Source: Candidatus Poribacteria bacterium
GTDB lineage: Bacteria; Poribacteria; WGA-4E; WGA-3G
Reading direction: 5' to 3'
DNA: 64,000 nt
Assembly (NCBI GenBank): GCA_012267415.1
Contig: JAAXGN010000001.1
Location: 1-64,000 of the forward strand
Shown: piece by piece, positions 52,531-61,732 of the stretch
How the letters are laid out: every line of letters begins with the position of its first letter
How positions within the stretch are numbered: the first letter of the stretch is position 1
Program-made: the position numbers and the translations under genes
The notes under the pieces: model-generated
Told to the model about the DNA's origin: nothing
Seen by the model: the letters and a program-made list of their open reading frames with translations, nothing else
The model's database searches: none

Positions 52531-54363
52531 ATGAATCACAGCATAAAAGTCACCTCTATTCTTCTATTGTGCCTAATCTTATGTCTCGCGTGGCACATCC
52601 CAGCACAAGCGAATCCTGAACTTGTTCCCGTTCTGATCTCCGAATCACCCATTCCACATTACATCTATGAAACCATCACCGTTCCCGGTGTTGATTTTCT
52701 TGAAGTAACATCAAGCAATGACCACGGACACTACGTTGGAAATACGATGAGTGACGATGGTAGACTCATCGGTTTCACACTCATAGATGGCATATTCACA
52801 ACTTATGATGTCCCTAATTCACTGCAAACGGCTTTCTATGGCCTCAATAATGCAGGACAAGCTGCAGGTTTTTACGATGACCAGAACGAAATATCACACG
52901 GCATCATCCTACAGGACGGTGAAATACAGACCTGGAATTTCCCCGGCGCATTAAATACACAGATTTTTGGTATCGGTGAGGAAGGACAAATTCTCGGGGA
53001 TGTTATTGATGCTAACGATAACGTTAACGGTTTTATTGACAGCATGCCGTTTGATATACCGGGTGCAGCAACCACCTACGTAGACCATATAAATGCTGCG
53101 GGGATAGTTGTCGGGAGTTACGTAGATAGCGATGGAAACTCGCACGGTTTTTTTGGATATCAGGATGGCACTTTCACTGATATAGGTCTACCTGGAATGC
53201 CGAACATTGAGTATCTCTTTGTGAATGCAATTAACGATGCAGGCGTGATCGTCTTCCGCGCAAAAATTGTAGACGATATTGAACGTTCTTACGTCTTACA
53301 TCCAAACAGCGCACCCCTTGAACTCCGCTTCCCCGGTTCTGTCGGAACAGTATTACGGGATATTGACACAGAAGGCAGAGTAGTTGGTTACTACGATTTA
53401 CCCGATGGACGTAGACAAGGATGTGTTATCACTCCCGTATCACAAAAGGAAGCAGAAAAACATAGCAATGTATTCACGACACATCTCACCAAAGGTTTGA
53501 ACATGCTATCGCTCCCTTTAGCAACACCGAAACCGATGAACGCAAAAGCATTTGCAGGTTTGACAGGATCAACAATGGTGATAGCACTTGATGCTGATAA
53601 CCAACGGTTCATCGGTTGGACACCTGACGCACCGGATGATGGATTTCAAATTGAGGGTGGACAGGGGTATATCGTCAATGTACCACAGCAAAGAGATGTT
53701 ATTTTCGTCGGTGCGGAGTGGCGCAACGAAACAGGAGCAGCTGCAGCTCCCAACGCAATACAGCAGCAAACCTGGGCGTTTGTCGTAAGTGGACACTTAG
53801 ACGGCAAGCAGAAATACGACGGTTATCACATCACAGTCAAAAACCTGCGAACGCACAACGTTATGACCACACAAGTGCAGAACAACTACTTCGCCGCTGC
53901 TACAGCTGACCTTAGTTCCCGAAGTGTTGTTCAGGTTGGTGATACCATGCAAGTCATCGTTACCGACTCAAACGGTAATATTGCATCTGATGAGTTTACC
54001 TTTGAGGTAACACCCGCCAGTGTCGCAGAAGCTTTCCTTTCGGTCACACTTGACAGCATTGGCAGACCGAAGCACAGCCAACTATTACAAAATTATCCGA
54101 ACCCGTTTAACCCAGAGACGTGGATACCTTATCGCTTATCAGAAGATAGCGACGTATCCATCACAATATATGACGCAACAGGCAGTGTTGTGCAGACTCT
54201 CTCCCTCGGTTTCCAGTCCGTAGGATTCTATCAAGACCGGGGTCGTGCTGCCTATTGGAATGGTAAGAACGCGTCCGGCGAGAAAGTCGCAAGCGGACTC
54301 TATTTCTACCAGTTGACAACAAAGTCATTCCAACGGACGCGGCGGTTAATAGTTGTTAAGTAG
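52531..54363 (+). CDS. HAF-type propeller surface protein C
   Basis: 610 residues from ATG 52531 (AAAGGA upstream). Signal peptide (residues 1-26, ending AQA), one HAF module (VPGVDFLEVTSSNDHGHYVG, VGSYVDSDGNSHGFFGY), then the same C-terminal part as A and B: KGLNMLSLPLATPKPMNAKA, GYIVNVPQQRDVIFVGAEWR, WAFVVSGHLDGKQKYDGYHI and the PNPFNPETWIPYRLSEDSD sorting tail. Intact frame. The HAF module has diverged from A and B while the C-terminal 300 residues are nearly the same. Predicted to be displayed on the surface or secreted through a tail-recognising system; ligand unknown. Confidence 0.8.
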   Translation: MNHSIKVTSILLLCLILCLAWHIPAQANPELVPVLISESPIPHYIYETITVPGVDFLEVTSSNDHGHYVGNTMSDDGRLIGFTLIDGIFTTYDVPNSLQTAFYGLNNAGQAAGFYDDQNEISHGIILQDGEIQTWNFPGALNTQIFGIGEEGQILGDVIDANDNVNGFIDSMPFDIPGAATTYVDHINAAGIVVGSYVDSDGNSHGFFGYQDGTFTDIGLPGMPNIEYLFVNAINDAGVIVFRAKIVDDIERSYVLHPNSAPLELRFPGSVGTVLRDIDTEGRVVGYYDLPDGRRQGCVITPVSQKEAEKHSNVFTTHLTKGLNMLSLPLATPKPMNAKAFAGLTGSTMVIALDADNQRFIGWTPDAPDDGFQIEGGQGYIVNVPQQRDVIFVGAEWRNETGAAAAPNAIQQQTWAFVVSGHLDGKQKYDGYHITVKNLRTHNVMTTQVQNNYFAAATADLSSRSVVQVGDTMQVIVTDSNGNIASDEFTFEVTPASVAEAFLSVTLDSIGRPKHSQLLQNYPNPFNPETWIPYRLSEDSDVSITIYDATGSVVQTLSLGFQSVGFYQDRGRAAYWNGKNASGEKVASGLYFYQLTTKSFQRTRRLIVVK

Positions 54364-54389
54364 TTTCAGTTGACTATGCTCATTTCTTT

Positions 54390-54438
54390 GTCTGAACCAA
54401 GATTTCGGGATTATAGGATTTTCAGGATAAGAGGTTTC
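54390..54438 (+). repeat. GGATTTTCAGGATTATAGG dispersed repeat, copy 3
   Basis: TCTGAACCAAGATTTCGGGA then TTATAGGATTTTCAGGATAA and GAGGTTT, with a few changes from the copy at 18011. Lies just after the stop of gene C. Confidence 0.75.
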
Positions 54439-54462
54439 TGATGTGTATCGGACTGATTTAAC

Positions 54463-54491
54463 TTGACAAATTAATGGACATATTGTGTAAT
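54463..54491 (+). promoter_or_regulatory. promoter-like sequence before the TnpB remnant and ygfZ
   Basis: TTGACA at 54463-54468, 17-base spacer, TGTAAT at 54486-54491. A transcript from here would cross the remnant before entering ygfZ, giving a long structured 5' leader of about 215 bases. Confidence 0.55.
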
Positions 54492-54504
54492 ATTAACACT
54501 ATCG

Positions 54505-54725
54505 TCATTTTCTGGAATGCTGCAGAGAAAACTAATATACGTTGTCATAACAACGCCCCTGCAGCATTCGCTAATCAACTACCGTGGGATACACGGAAAT
54601 TTACGCCTGTGGAGTCTGTAAGACCTCACACTGTTGGGGAAGGAGGCACGAGAGACGGAAACAGGAATCACCACAGGAGAGTTGTGTGCAAAAGAAGCAC
54701 ACGGCTTTAGTCTCGTGAGTATCAC
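54505..54725 (+). mobile_element. 3' end of an IS200/IS605-family tnpB with right end and omega-RNA region
   Basis: The frame at about 54510-54640 reads NAAEKTNI...KFTPVESV, which fits the extreme C-terminus of TnpB proteins (DLNAAxNI followed by a TPVE tail). The catalytic domains are gone. The sequence ends in GAAGCACACGGCTTTAGTCT CGTGAGTATCAC (spaced here), resembling the hairpin right end of IS605-type elements (GAAGC...TTTAG...GTGAGTxTCAC). Strong hairpins occur before it: GAATGCTGCAG with CTGCAGCATTC enclosing CGTTGT/ACAACG, and CCGTG/CACGG. That is where an omega-RNA would be encoded. A remnant, not an active element; no tnpA or left end here. Confidence 0.68.
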
Positions 54726-55797
54726 ATATACACCTTTATATAATTTACAACGTGAACTTGGCGCGACGTTTGCTGAGAAGCATAACGGATGGCAGCTGCC
54801 TGTTCAATACACCGATACTATAGAAGAACACAATGCGGTCAGAAGTGATGTTGGAATCGCGGATCTATCGTATCTCGGCATACTAAAACTGATGGGTGAT
54901 GATAGAGCAAAATATTTACACCGACTCATATCAAACGATGTTGAAGGTCTTTCCGTTGGTGAAGGTAATTATGCCACACTATTGACAAATCGTGGTAAGA
55001 TCATCGCAGATTTAAGAGTATATAATCTAAAGGATGAAATTCTTGTCTCTACAGCACCTGAAAACTGTGAAGTAGCATACGCTGAATTGGACAAATATAT
55101 TATTGCAGATGATGTAGAACTCTCAATAGAAAATGATAATATCGGTGTAATTGCAGTCTATGGACCTAAGTCTGTTGAACTTGTCTCACCTTTTTTCGAT
55201 GCTGAGGACTTAACTTCTTTGCCAGAATACCATTCAATTGTGGGTGAAGTCAATAGTGAAAAGATTGTTTGCATGAAATCACACGCTGTTGGAGAATGTG
55301 GCTTTCATTTATATGTGAACACTGACGTTTTAGCAGGTCTTTGGGAAAAATTGATAGCGAGCAGATCTCATGTTCTTCCAATTGGATGGGATGCGTTGGA
55401 ATCTCTCCGAATTGAAGCTGGAACACCAAGATATGGTACAGAATTAACAGATTCTGTTATTCCACTGGAAGCGGAATTAGAAGATGCTATTGACTTTGAG
55501 AAAGGATGCTATATTGGACAAGAAATTGTGGCGAGGATGAAGTACCGGGGACACCCAAACCGACTGCTACGCGGACTCGTAGTTGAATCAGAACATCCAC
55601 TTCAACAGAATTCACGCATTTTTAATGGTGAGAAAGATGTAGGGTGGGTTACCAGTTCAACGTTTTCACCAACACTAGGAAAACCGATAGCATTATGTTA
55701 TGTCCGAATGGCAGTCACTGATGAAGGTTCTCAGGTTCAAATTGAATCATCAGATGGACTCCTAAATGGAACAGTTGTAGAACTACCCTTTATTTAA
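54715..55797 (+). CDS. ygfZ: folate-binding YgfZ/GcvT-like protein
   Basis: Aminomethyltransferase-fold protein that helps maintain iron-sulfur cluster enzymes. 360 residues from GTG 54715; the frame is open upstream to 54634 but that part encodes the TnpB remnant. HNAVRSDVGIADLSYLGILKL starts the GcvT-like fold, and KGCYIGQEIVARMKYRG (K-G-C-Y-x-G-Q-E) is the diagnostic YgfZ motif. The first codons (GTG AGT ATC AC) belong to the right end of the IS605-type remnant, so an insertion has replaced the original start region. No good Shine-Dalgarno sequence; expression may be changed. Confidence 0.88.
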   Translation: MSITYTPLYNLQRELGATFAEKHNGWQLPVQYTDTIEEHNAVRSDVGIADLSYLGILKLMGDDRAKYLHRLISNDVEGLSVGEGNYATLLTNRGKIIADLRVYNLKDEILVSTAPENCEVAYAELDKYIIADDVELSIENDNIGVIAVYGPKSVELVSPFFDAEDLTSLPEYHSIVGEVNSEKIVCMKSHAVGECGFHLYVNTDVLAGLWEKLIASRSHVLPIGWDALESLRIEAGTPRYGTELTDSVIPLEAELEDAIDFEKGCYIGQEIVARMKYRGHPNRLLRGLVVESEHPLQQNSRIFNGEKDVGWVTSSTFSPTLGKPIALCYVRMAVTDEGSQVQIESSDGLLNGTVVELPFI

Positions 55798-55822
55798 CTG
55801 AGCGGAGGAAAGATAAATAACG

Positions 55823-56731
55823 ATGAAGTACAAAATGTTATGTCTTCAGATAGTTCCTTTACTGATTATAATCTCACTCATAAGTGGGTGTGGTTTGAGT
55901 AAGCTTTCCAAAATTCAACAGGAGAGCGATTTAGTTGTCGTTGAAACGACACTTGAAAAAAACCTAAAGACACTTGGCCGTCTTTCAAAGTTAGGCAATA
56001 AGTCTCTAATTGTCAAGACAGCACGGGCGTATTCATCCTATAGCGGATTCATTGAAGATAGAATGGAGGAAGCAAGTATTGACGGTGATGTTGAGACAGA
56101 AACGGAAATGCGGATGAAAGCCATTGAACACTACAAAATATCTGAAAAGTATGCTCTAAAGGCGTTGTCAAAATCTGATAAGAACTTTAAGAACGTTCGA
56201 ACAGTTGCTACCGAGGTCTTTGAACGTTCTCTTAGGAGATTGAAAAAGAAGGATGCTGAACCCCTATTCTGGGCTGCCTACGCTATTGCACGAGGTATCA
56301 GCCTTCAGAAAGATGACCCTATGCAAGTGATTGACTTAGCAAGAGTAGAAATGATGATGAAACGCGTACTGGAATTAGACGAATATATCTACTATGGTAG
56401 CGCACATCTGTTCTACGCGGTCTATTTCGGTGATAGATCACCAGCAATCGGGGGTGATCCTGAGAAAGCGAAGGAACATATCGATCGCGTTGATGAAATC
56501 AATGAGGGTAAGTTTTTAATGAGCAAGTTATACTTAGCAAGATACTATGCTTATCCGAAACAGGATTTTGATTTGTTCAAAGATTCATTGCAGGCGATCT
56601 TAGATGCCCCACAAGACGTCTTTCCGGGTGAACAAGCAGCAACTTCACTTGCAAAATCGCGAGCAAAACGTCTACTCGGACAAACTGACATGTTGTTTGA
56701 TTTAGAATTCGAAGCAGAGGAGAATGATTAA
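55823..56731 (+). CDS. TatT-like lipoprotein (TPR partner of a TRAP transporter)
   Basis: 302 residues. Lipobox ISGC at about residue 20-23, then an all-helical TPR-like protein with FWAAYAIARGISLQKDD and VIDLARVEMMMKRVLELDE, and the DRSPAIGGDPEKAKEHIDR segment typical of TatT (Treponema Tp0956 family). TatT trimers bind the DctP-type binding protein in TPAT transporters. The stop codon overlaps the ATG of that binding protein by one base, and AGCGGAGGAAAG gives a Shine-Dalgarno sequence for this gene. Confidence 0.85.
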   Translation: MKYKMLCLQIVPLLIIISLISGCGLSKLSKIQQESDLVVVETTLEKNLKTLGRLSKLGNKSLIVKTARAYSSYSGFIEDRMEEASIDGDVETETEMRMKAIEHYKISEKYALKALSKSDKNFKNVRTVATEVFERSLRRLKKKDAEPLFWAAYAIARGISLQKDDPMQVIDLARVEMMMKRVLELDEYIYYGSAHLFYAVYFGDRSPAIGGDPEKAKEHIDRVDEINEGKFLMSKLYLARYYAYPKQDFDLFKDSLQAILDAPQDVFPGEQAATSLAKSRAKRLLGQTDMLFDLEFEAEEND

Positions 56732-57765
56732 TGAGAAATAGAACCGAATGTTGTAAATTACACTATACCACATTGGTATGTGTCGTATTCGTTGTTGTTG
56801 GAATGTTATCTTTACCCGTTTCTGTAAGTGCTGTTGACCCAATTAAGTTTGCTACACTTGCACCGAAAGGTTCTACATGGATGAACAGTTTTGAAGCTAT
56901 GGCAAAAGATATTCGCACTAAGACCGATGGTGATATAAGGTTCAGATTTTATGCAAACGGGATACAGGGAGATGAAATAGATGTCATCCGTAAAATGCGT
57001 GCTGGATTGCTACATGCAGGTGCGATGACAGCAACGGGTCTTGGGGAAATAAACGAGGAGGTTCTGATTTTTCAACTCCCCCGTATGTTCAAGACATATC
57101 AAGAACTCGACTATGTCCGTAACTATCTTAGAGAAGACTTAGATAAAGTGTTTTTGGACAAAGGTTATGTATTACTCGGAATGGGTGATATAGGTTACTA
57201 CTATATTTTCAGCAACCACCCGATTAGAAACATAGCAGACCTGCAATCACCGAATGTAAAGATGTGGGTACGAACAAGTGATAAGATAGGAATCGAATTC
57301 TATCAGAGAGCGAAAATCGCGACTGTGCCAAGGGAAGTAACCCAGGTACTGAGTTCCCTCTATTCAGGACAGCTCAATGCGTTAACCGCATCACCCTATG
57401 TAACTGTTGCGCTTCAATGGCACGATAGATTTAGGTATATGACGACGCTTCCTATCAATGTTGGTGTTGGTGCTACGTTAATCACAAAGGAAAAATTCGA
57501 TGAAATGACTCCTGAGCAACAGAAGGTCGTACGGGATATGGGTGAGGAATATCAGAACAAGATGATTATAGAAATTCGTCAGGACAATGAGAAGGCTGTT
57601 GAGGCGTTGGTAAAGAAGGCTGGCATTCAACAGGTAGAGTTTGAGGATGATGCATTAGAGGCGTGGGATGCCATTGCTGTAGACACACAGAACGCTCTGG
57701 TCGGAGAGATATACTCACAGGAATTCCTTGACAAAATAAATGCACTCTTGCGTGAGTATCCGTGA
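56731..57765 (+). CDS. TRAP transporter substrate-binding protein, DctP family
   Basis: 344 residues with a signal peptide (about 14-34, ending SVSA). IKFATLAPKGSTWMNSFEAMA opens the DctP fold; RKMRAGLLHAGAMTATGLGE, LPRMFKTYQELDYVR, VKMWVRTS and LSSLYSGQLNALTASPY follow in family order. Catches a substrate, perhaps an organic acid or lipid as proposed for the spirochaete homologue, in the periplasm. The membrane subunits DctQ and DctM that should follow are missing: the next gene is convergent, 18 bases on. They must be elsewhere or the pair has been cut off. Confidence 0.88.
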   Translation: MRNRTECCKLHYTTLVCVVFVVVGMLSLPVSVSAVDPIKFATLAPKGSTWMNSFEAMAKDIRTKTDGDIRFRFYANGIQGDEIDVIRKMRAGLLHAGAMTATGLGEINEEVLIFQLPRMFKTYQELDYVRNYLREDLDKVFLDKGYVLLGMGDIGYYYIFSNHPIRNIADLQSPNVKMWVRTSDKIGIEFYQRAKIATVPREVTQVLSSLYSGQLNALTASPYVTVALQWHDRFRYMTTLPINVGVGATLITKEKFDEMTPEQQKVVRDMGEEYQNKMIIEIRQDNEKAVEALVKKAGIQQVEFEDDALEAWDAIAVDTQNALVGEIYSQEFLDKINALLREYP

Positions 57766-57783
57766 GAAACAGTAGATTTAAAT

Positions 57784-59712
57784 TCAAATGAAAATCTTAT
57801 AAGTCCGCAATCCTGATACCGGACCTATAATCGCCCAGATACTGCCAATAACATAATCACCTAATATTAGTCCTAAGAACAAGGGGGCGACTCGACGATG
57901 TAAACGTAAACCACCATGACGTAAGATCATATATTTCAGCAACCAGGCGACGAAGAAAGCGAACCAGAAGTAATCCATCGCAAAACTGATCGCAAGCGCA
58001 TAACCAGCAGGATGAAAGGGCCACCACAGAAAATGCATGCGCATATACATCATGACAAATGTCAATAATGCACCGATACTCATAAATCCTATGCCGATAA
58101 GGTTCGGTTCTGAAGGATTGTGCAACCATCTCTGCAGTCGCCCAAACGATTCTCTACCCACCCATCCTTTAAAGCCACCCGCTTTCGCTACCGCACCGTT
58201 TCGAAATGTGATGTCAAGATTTGCCCAGAATGTGGCTACTATGCCTACGATAATCGCTATCAACATCGCTAACCAAAGACGTCTGTTCCCCATACCTGTC
58301 GATTCTGCCAATTTGAAGGCTTCAATCTGATTAGGCATCGGATGATTTCTATAGCCACGATTAAACCAGTAGAAAAGCGATAGAATGGTGAGACTACTGG
58401 TGTCAAAATGACGTGTTCCTCCAACCATTGCCATGATGTCATGTGGATTTACATAGTATATTTCATGAGGTGTACCAAGTTCCGCACGCACCCGTGTAAT
58501 GGCGAAAGAGAGTAGAAAATAGATACCGAAAAAAATACCTGCAATCCATAACGTCATTCCCGCTATATTCGCAAAAATACCCAATGCAATGAGAGAACCG
58601 ATGATACCTAATAATGCCGCTCGATATGACATGGGTTCATCCTTATCATCAAGTTGCGATTTGAAGCCTATTGCTTTCTTAAAGACTTCTTTCAGATGTC
58701 GGCGCGTAACCCAGATCGCTAATAGAAATAGCGCAACCCATGCACCATAAGCTTGTTCATTTAATGCTGGAAAATAACGTGTGCCAAGTGCTGCTGCTAT
58801 GACAAACTCAGCTAATCGGACAACGAAGAAAAACCAGCAGGAGAATGACAGATCCAATGGTAAGAAAAATGCTAAACCGACTGCAAACGGATAGACTGAG
58901 ATACGTGTACCCCGAATAGCACTCCAAGGACGTTCGGTAAAGATATTTTGAAAAACAGCAGTCCTTTTGATATACGGTACCTCTGGAAACTGCGGAAACA
59001 GATAGTGAATACCGTTTGTCAGACCGATGGCAACAGCGATGCTAAAACCGATCCACATCATCCGATTTTTCATCAGACGAGTTCCACTCTCCTCTGATAG
59101 TCGGAGCGGAAGCTGAATGATAGGATATGCTAACTTCTCCTGTTCTGTCCATCGTTTGCGAACTAACGTATTGATGCATAACATCATAAACATCATAATC
59201 AGGAAGAATAGACCCCAAAAGAACAACGGCTTTGACCAGACACCAAAGTTATGTTCCGTATAAAAACTGGTCTCCCCTTCATAGAATCCTTGCAAACTTT
59301 GTGGATCAGAGATGGTTAACCAAGATGGAAGATAGCGAAAAAAAAGTGTTTGCCATTCATTCTCTTCAGTTGCAAAACGGAAAGGATGTGCTATACTTCC
59401 GAACATATTCTGCATCGTATCATGACCTGCAAAGGTACAGGAAATCGCTACCATGATATATACCGTGAGTAACTCACCTTGTCGTAACATGTGCTTAGGT
59501 GATAAACCTTTGATAACGAAGTTTGCTACGACACACATGAACATGATGAAAACAGGTTGGATGAAAAGCGGTAAACATGAACCGTCAAGTGAATAATACT
59601 TCACCTCAACGATTGTCATCCAATAAACATTGACAGGAATGAGCAACACGCCAATTATTAAGGAACGGACCGTAATACCTGTTGATTTAATTCTGCTTTG
59701 ATCCGTCTTCAT
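57784..59712 (-). CDS. DUF6785-like polytopic membrane protein
   Basis: 642 residues, about 12-14 membrane helices. Segments CINTLVRKRWTEQEKLAYPIIQ, FEVGLAFFLPLDLSFSCWFF-like (PFAVGLAFFLPLDLSFSCW), DEPMSYRAALLG and MHFLWWPFHPAGYALAIS match the broken paralogue at 23328-25293. Family DUF6784/DUF6785 has been seen mainly in Planctomycetes and Poribacteria and resembles oligopeptide-transporter-like membrane proteins; no function is proved. Neighbour of the homocysteine methyltransferase gene on the same strand (26 bases apart). Confidence 0.78.
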   Translation of the reverse strand: MKTDQSRIKSTGITVRSLIIGVLLIPVNVYWMTIVEVKYYSLDGSCLPLFIQPVFIMFMCVVANFVIKGLSPKHMLRQGELLTVYIMVAISCTFAGHDTMQNMFGSIAHPFRFATEENEWQTLFFRYLPSWLTISDPQSLQGFYEGETSFYTEHNFGVWSKPLFFWGLFFLIMMFMMLCINTLVRKRWTEQEKLAYPIIQLPLRLSEESGTRLMKNRMMWIGFSIAVAIGLTNGIHYLFPQFPEVPYIKRTAVFQNIFTERPWSAIRGTRISVYPFAVGLAFFLPLDLSFSCWFFFVVRLAEFVIAAALGTRYFPALNEQAYGAWVALFLLAIWVTRRHLKEVFKKAIGFKSQLDDKDEPMSYRAALLGIIGSLIALGIFANIAGMTLWIAGIFFGIYFLLSFAITRVRAELGTPHEIYYVNPHDIMAMVGGTRHFDTSSLTILSLFYWFNRGYRNHPMPNQIEAFKLAESTGMGNRRLWLAMLIAIIVGIVATFWANLDITFRNGAVAKAGGFKGWVGRESFGRLQRWLHNPSEPNLIGIGFMSIGALLTFVMMYMRMHFLWWPFHPAGYALAISFAMDYFWFAFFVAWLLKYMILRHGGLRLHRRVAPLFLGLILGDYVIGSIWAIIGPVSGLRTYKIFI

Positions 59713-59738
59713 AGTGATGGTGGATGGTCTGTTTACCG

Positions 59739-61619
59739 CTAACGGTAGGTTTGGACGATTTCTGTGATGACAGAACGTCTATTTTTCCAGTTAAGACGTG
59801 CAGGTGGGATAAGATATATACCATCAATTGGAATTGTATCTTGATTTCGTATCTCTTTCACAAGGTCTAAAGTCAGTTGCATGCCAAGTTCACTGCCAGC
59901 CGTATCCCCTAAGTCTTGAAATTTGTCAACGATGAACTGCGGTATATATAGACCCAAATTGTCACGTAGGTAGGAGGCACTTCTAAAACTTGTAAGCGGA
60001 AGGATACCGTAAAGGACTTTTATATTTAAGTGTTGTATTGCCTTCTGTGAACGTTCAATATCTTCAAATGTCCAGACAGGTTGTGTATATGCGAATTTTG
60101 CACCTGCCGCAACCTTATTGCTTAAGTGCTTGATGTGAGGGGCAAGATTCTCAGCGATGGTGAAACCGCCCCCATAATAGAACCCACATGGGTCTCCGAT
60201 GGATGATCCATCAGCGAGTACACCTTGATTTAGACGGTCTATGAGTTTCATCAGTTGCACTGCTCCGCGTACATCTGGAACGAGACTGGCGGCTTCGTAC
60301 GGTCCGGCTTTGGGATGGTCACCTGACAGTGCGACAATCCCGCGTATCCCTAATGCCTCTGCCTCTAACAGGTGCGATTGTATACTGATAAGATTTCGAG
60401 AACGGGTCGTCCAATGGATAAGCGTTGGAATGTGTGTTGCTTGCTGTAGTCGGAATGCAGTACCGACTGCGCCTATGTTAACTGCTGCACCTGAGTTATC
60501 AGTTACATCAAATAGGTCCACACCGATAGAAGCAAGCACCCGTGCCTCTTTCAACAATGCACGCAATTGTGGGAATGTATTAGCACGTGTTTCTACACTT
60601 ACAATCCTTTCACGAGTTTCAAATACTTGTTGTATAGGGTTTTCTCTTTGTGTTTTACTGATAGGTGAACTCTTCGGAAGAACAAATATACGGGGGAGAC
60701 GCTTGATCGGTTTACTTCTGGCGACGGCTTGGCGGATTTTGGTTGTATATTCCGGTGTGGTGCCGCAACATCCACCAATCATATTCGCACCAAGATTAAT
60801 CAGTTTATGTACATAATCGGTAAAGACATCGGCGTTCACTGTGTATGAAACAGCAATTTCTCCCTGTTCAACTCTTGGATTTCCAGCATTTGGCTGCACG
60901 ACAAGTGGGACGCTTATCACGGGTGCAAGCAATTCCAGGGCTTGAACAAGGTCGTGAGGACCTCTGCAGTTAATACCGACAGCAGTTGCACCCAGTTGTT
61001 CCAATTCTTGAGCAAACACGCGAACATCTATACCGGCACCAACTGTGCCACCTGAAATACCGCTAATCTCAACAACAACAGGAATGCTATAGGTCAATGC
61101 TTGTTTGGTCGCAATCTGTGCTTGCTTTGTTGAAACGAAAGTCTCTAATATAAGCAGATCAACCCCTGTATCAACAAGAGGATCCATCTGTTCCTGAAAT
61201 AGTTTACGAATTGTCTTCGTTGATGGTTCAACGTCTATGTTGCTTGTATCTTCATAGCCGAATGGGATCTGACCAACTGATCCTGCGATATAACATGTGT
61301 CTGAAACTACAGATTGTGCTAATAAAACGCCAGCCCGGTTTATCTCATCAACCTTATCTGCAAGCCCGTGTATTGAGAGTGCTTTTCGGTTTGCTTGATA
61401 TGTATTCGTCTGGATGACATCTGCACCAGCATTCACATAAGCCTGATGTATCTCTTTGACTGTATCTGCATGTGTGTTTGAAATATTACATGCATCTACA
61501 CAGTGTAGATGTGTCTTTATGCGTTGACGAAGTTCTGTACCGATCGCCCCATCACACACCAGAATTCGTTCAGTCAATGCATCAACAAAGTTAATTTTCG
61601 CTGGTAATTCTGTATTCAT
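59739..61619 (-). CDS. bifunctional homocysteine S-methyltransferase / methylenetetrahydrofolate reductase
   Basis: 626 residues. Residues 1-305 are the homocysteine methyltransferase barrel with DGAIGTEL, zinc cysteines C218 (GINCRG) and C284-C285 (MIGGCCGTTPE). Residues ~330-626 are a MTHFR-like domain (VETRANTFPQLR, ALSGDHPK, GAKFAYTQPVWTFED, YGILPLTSFRSASYL). Fused this way, as in Bacillus YitJ, the enzyme reduces methylene-THF and may methylate homocysteine to methionine. It has no B12 domain, so its methyl donor is probably S-methylmethionine, betaine-like or methyl-THF; unclear. Follows the copper-oxygenase-like gene on the same strand. Confidence 0.9.
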   Translation of the reverse strand: MNTELPAKINFVDALTERILVCDGAIGTELRQRIKTHLHCVDACNISNTHADTVKEIHQAYVNAGADVIQTNTYQANRKALSIHGLADKVDEINRAGVLLAQSVVSDTCYIAGSVGQIPFGYEDTSNIDVEPSTKTIRKLFQEQMDPLVDTGVDLLILETFVSTKQAQIATKQALTYSIPVVVEISGISGGTVGAGIDVRVFAQELEQLGATAVGINCRGPHDLVQALELLAPVISVPLVVQPNAGNPRVEQGEIAVSYTVNADVFTDYVHKLINLGANMIGGCCGTTPEYTTKIRQAVARSKPIKRLPRIFVLPKSSPISKTQRENPIQQVFETRERIVSVETRANTFPQLRALLKEARVLASIGVDLFDVTDNSGAAVNIGAVGTAFRLQQATHIPTLIHWTTRSRNLISIQSHLLEAEALGIRGIVALSGDHPKAGPYEAASLVPDVRGAVQLMKLIDRLNQGVLADGSSIGDPCGFYYGGGFTIAENLAPHIKHLSNKVAAGAKFAYTQPVWTFEDIERSQKAIQHLNIKVLYGILPLTSFRSASYLRDNLGLYIPQFIVDKFQDLGDTAGSELGMQLTLDLVKEIRNQDTIPIDGIYLIPPARLNWKNRRSVITEIVQTYR

Positions 61620-61656
61620 GCAGTCTGATACCGTTAGTATGGTTTCTATAGGATTA

Positions 61657-61684
61657 CCCCGTGTCTACATTTGTAAACACGGGG
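61657..61684. terminator. hairpin between two minus-strand genes
   Basis: CCCCGTGT pairs with ACACGGGG (8 bases), extended by ATTA/ATAAT, around a 12-base loop. It lies just after the stop of the minus-strand gene at 61733-63346, about 50 bases downstream. No T-tract on that strand, so it may be a terminator of weak type. Confidence 0.5.
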
Positions 61685-61732
61685 ATAATCTGTTGAGTCA
61701 AGAATGGAAAATGTAATGTTCAAATTAGACAC

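Noticed and set aside
54540..54720. riboswitch in front of ygfZ (glycine, THF or cobalamin)
   Set aside because: None of the conserved cores of those riboswitches can be found; the TnpB-tail and IS605-like right end explain the structured sequence better.
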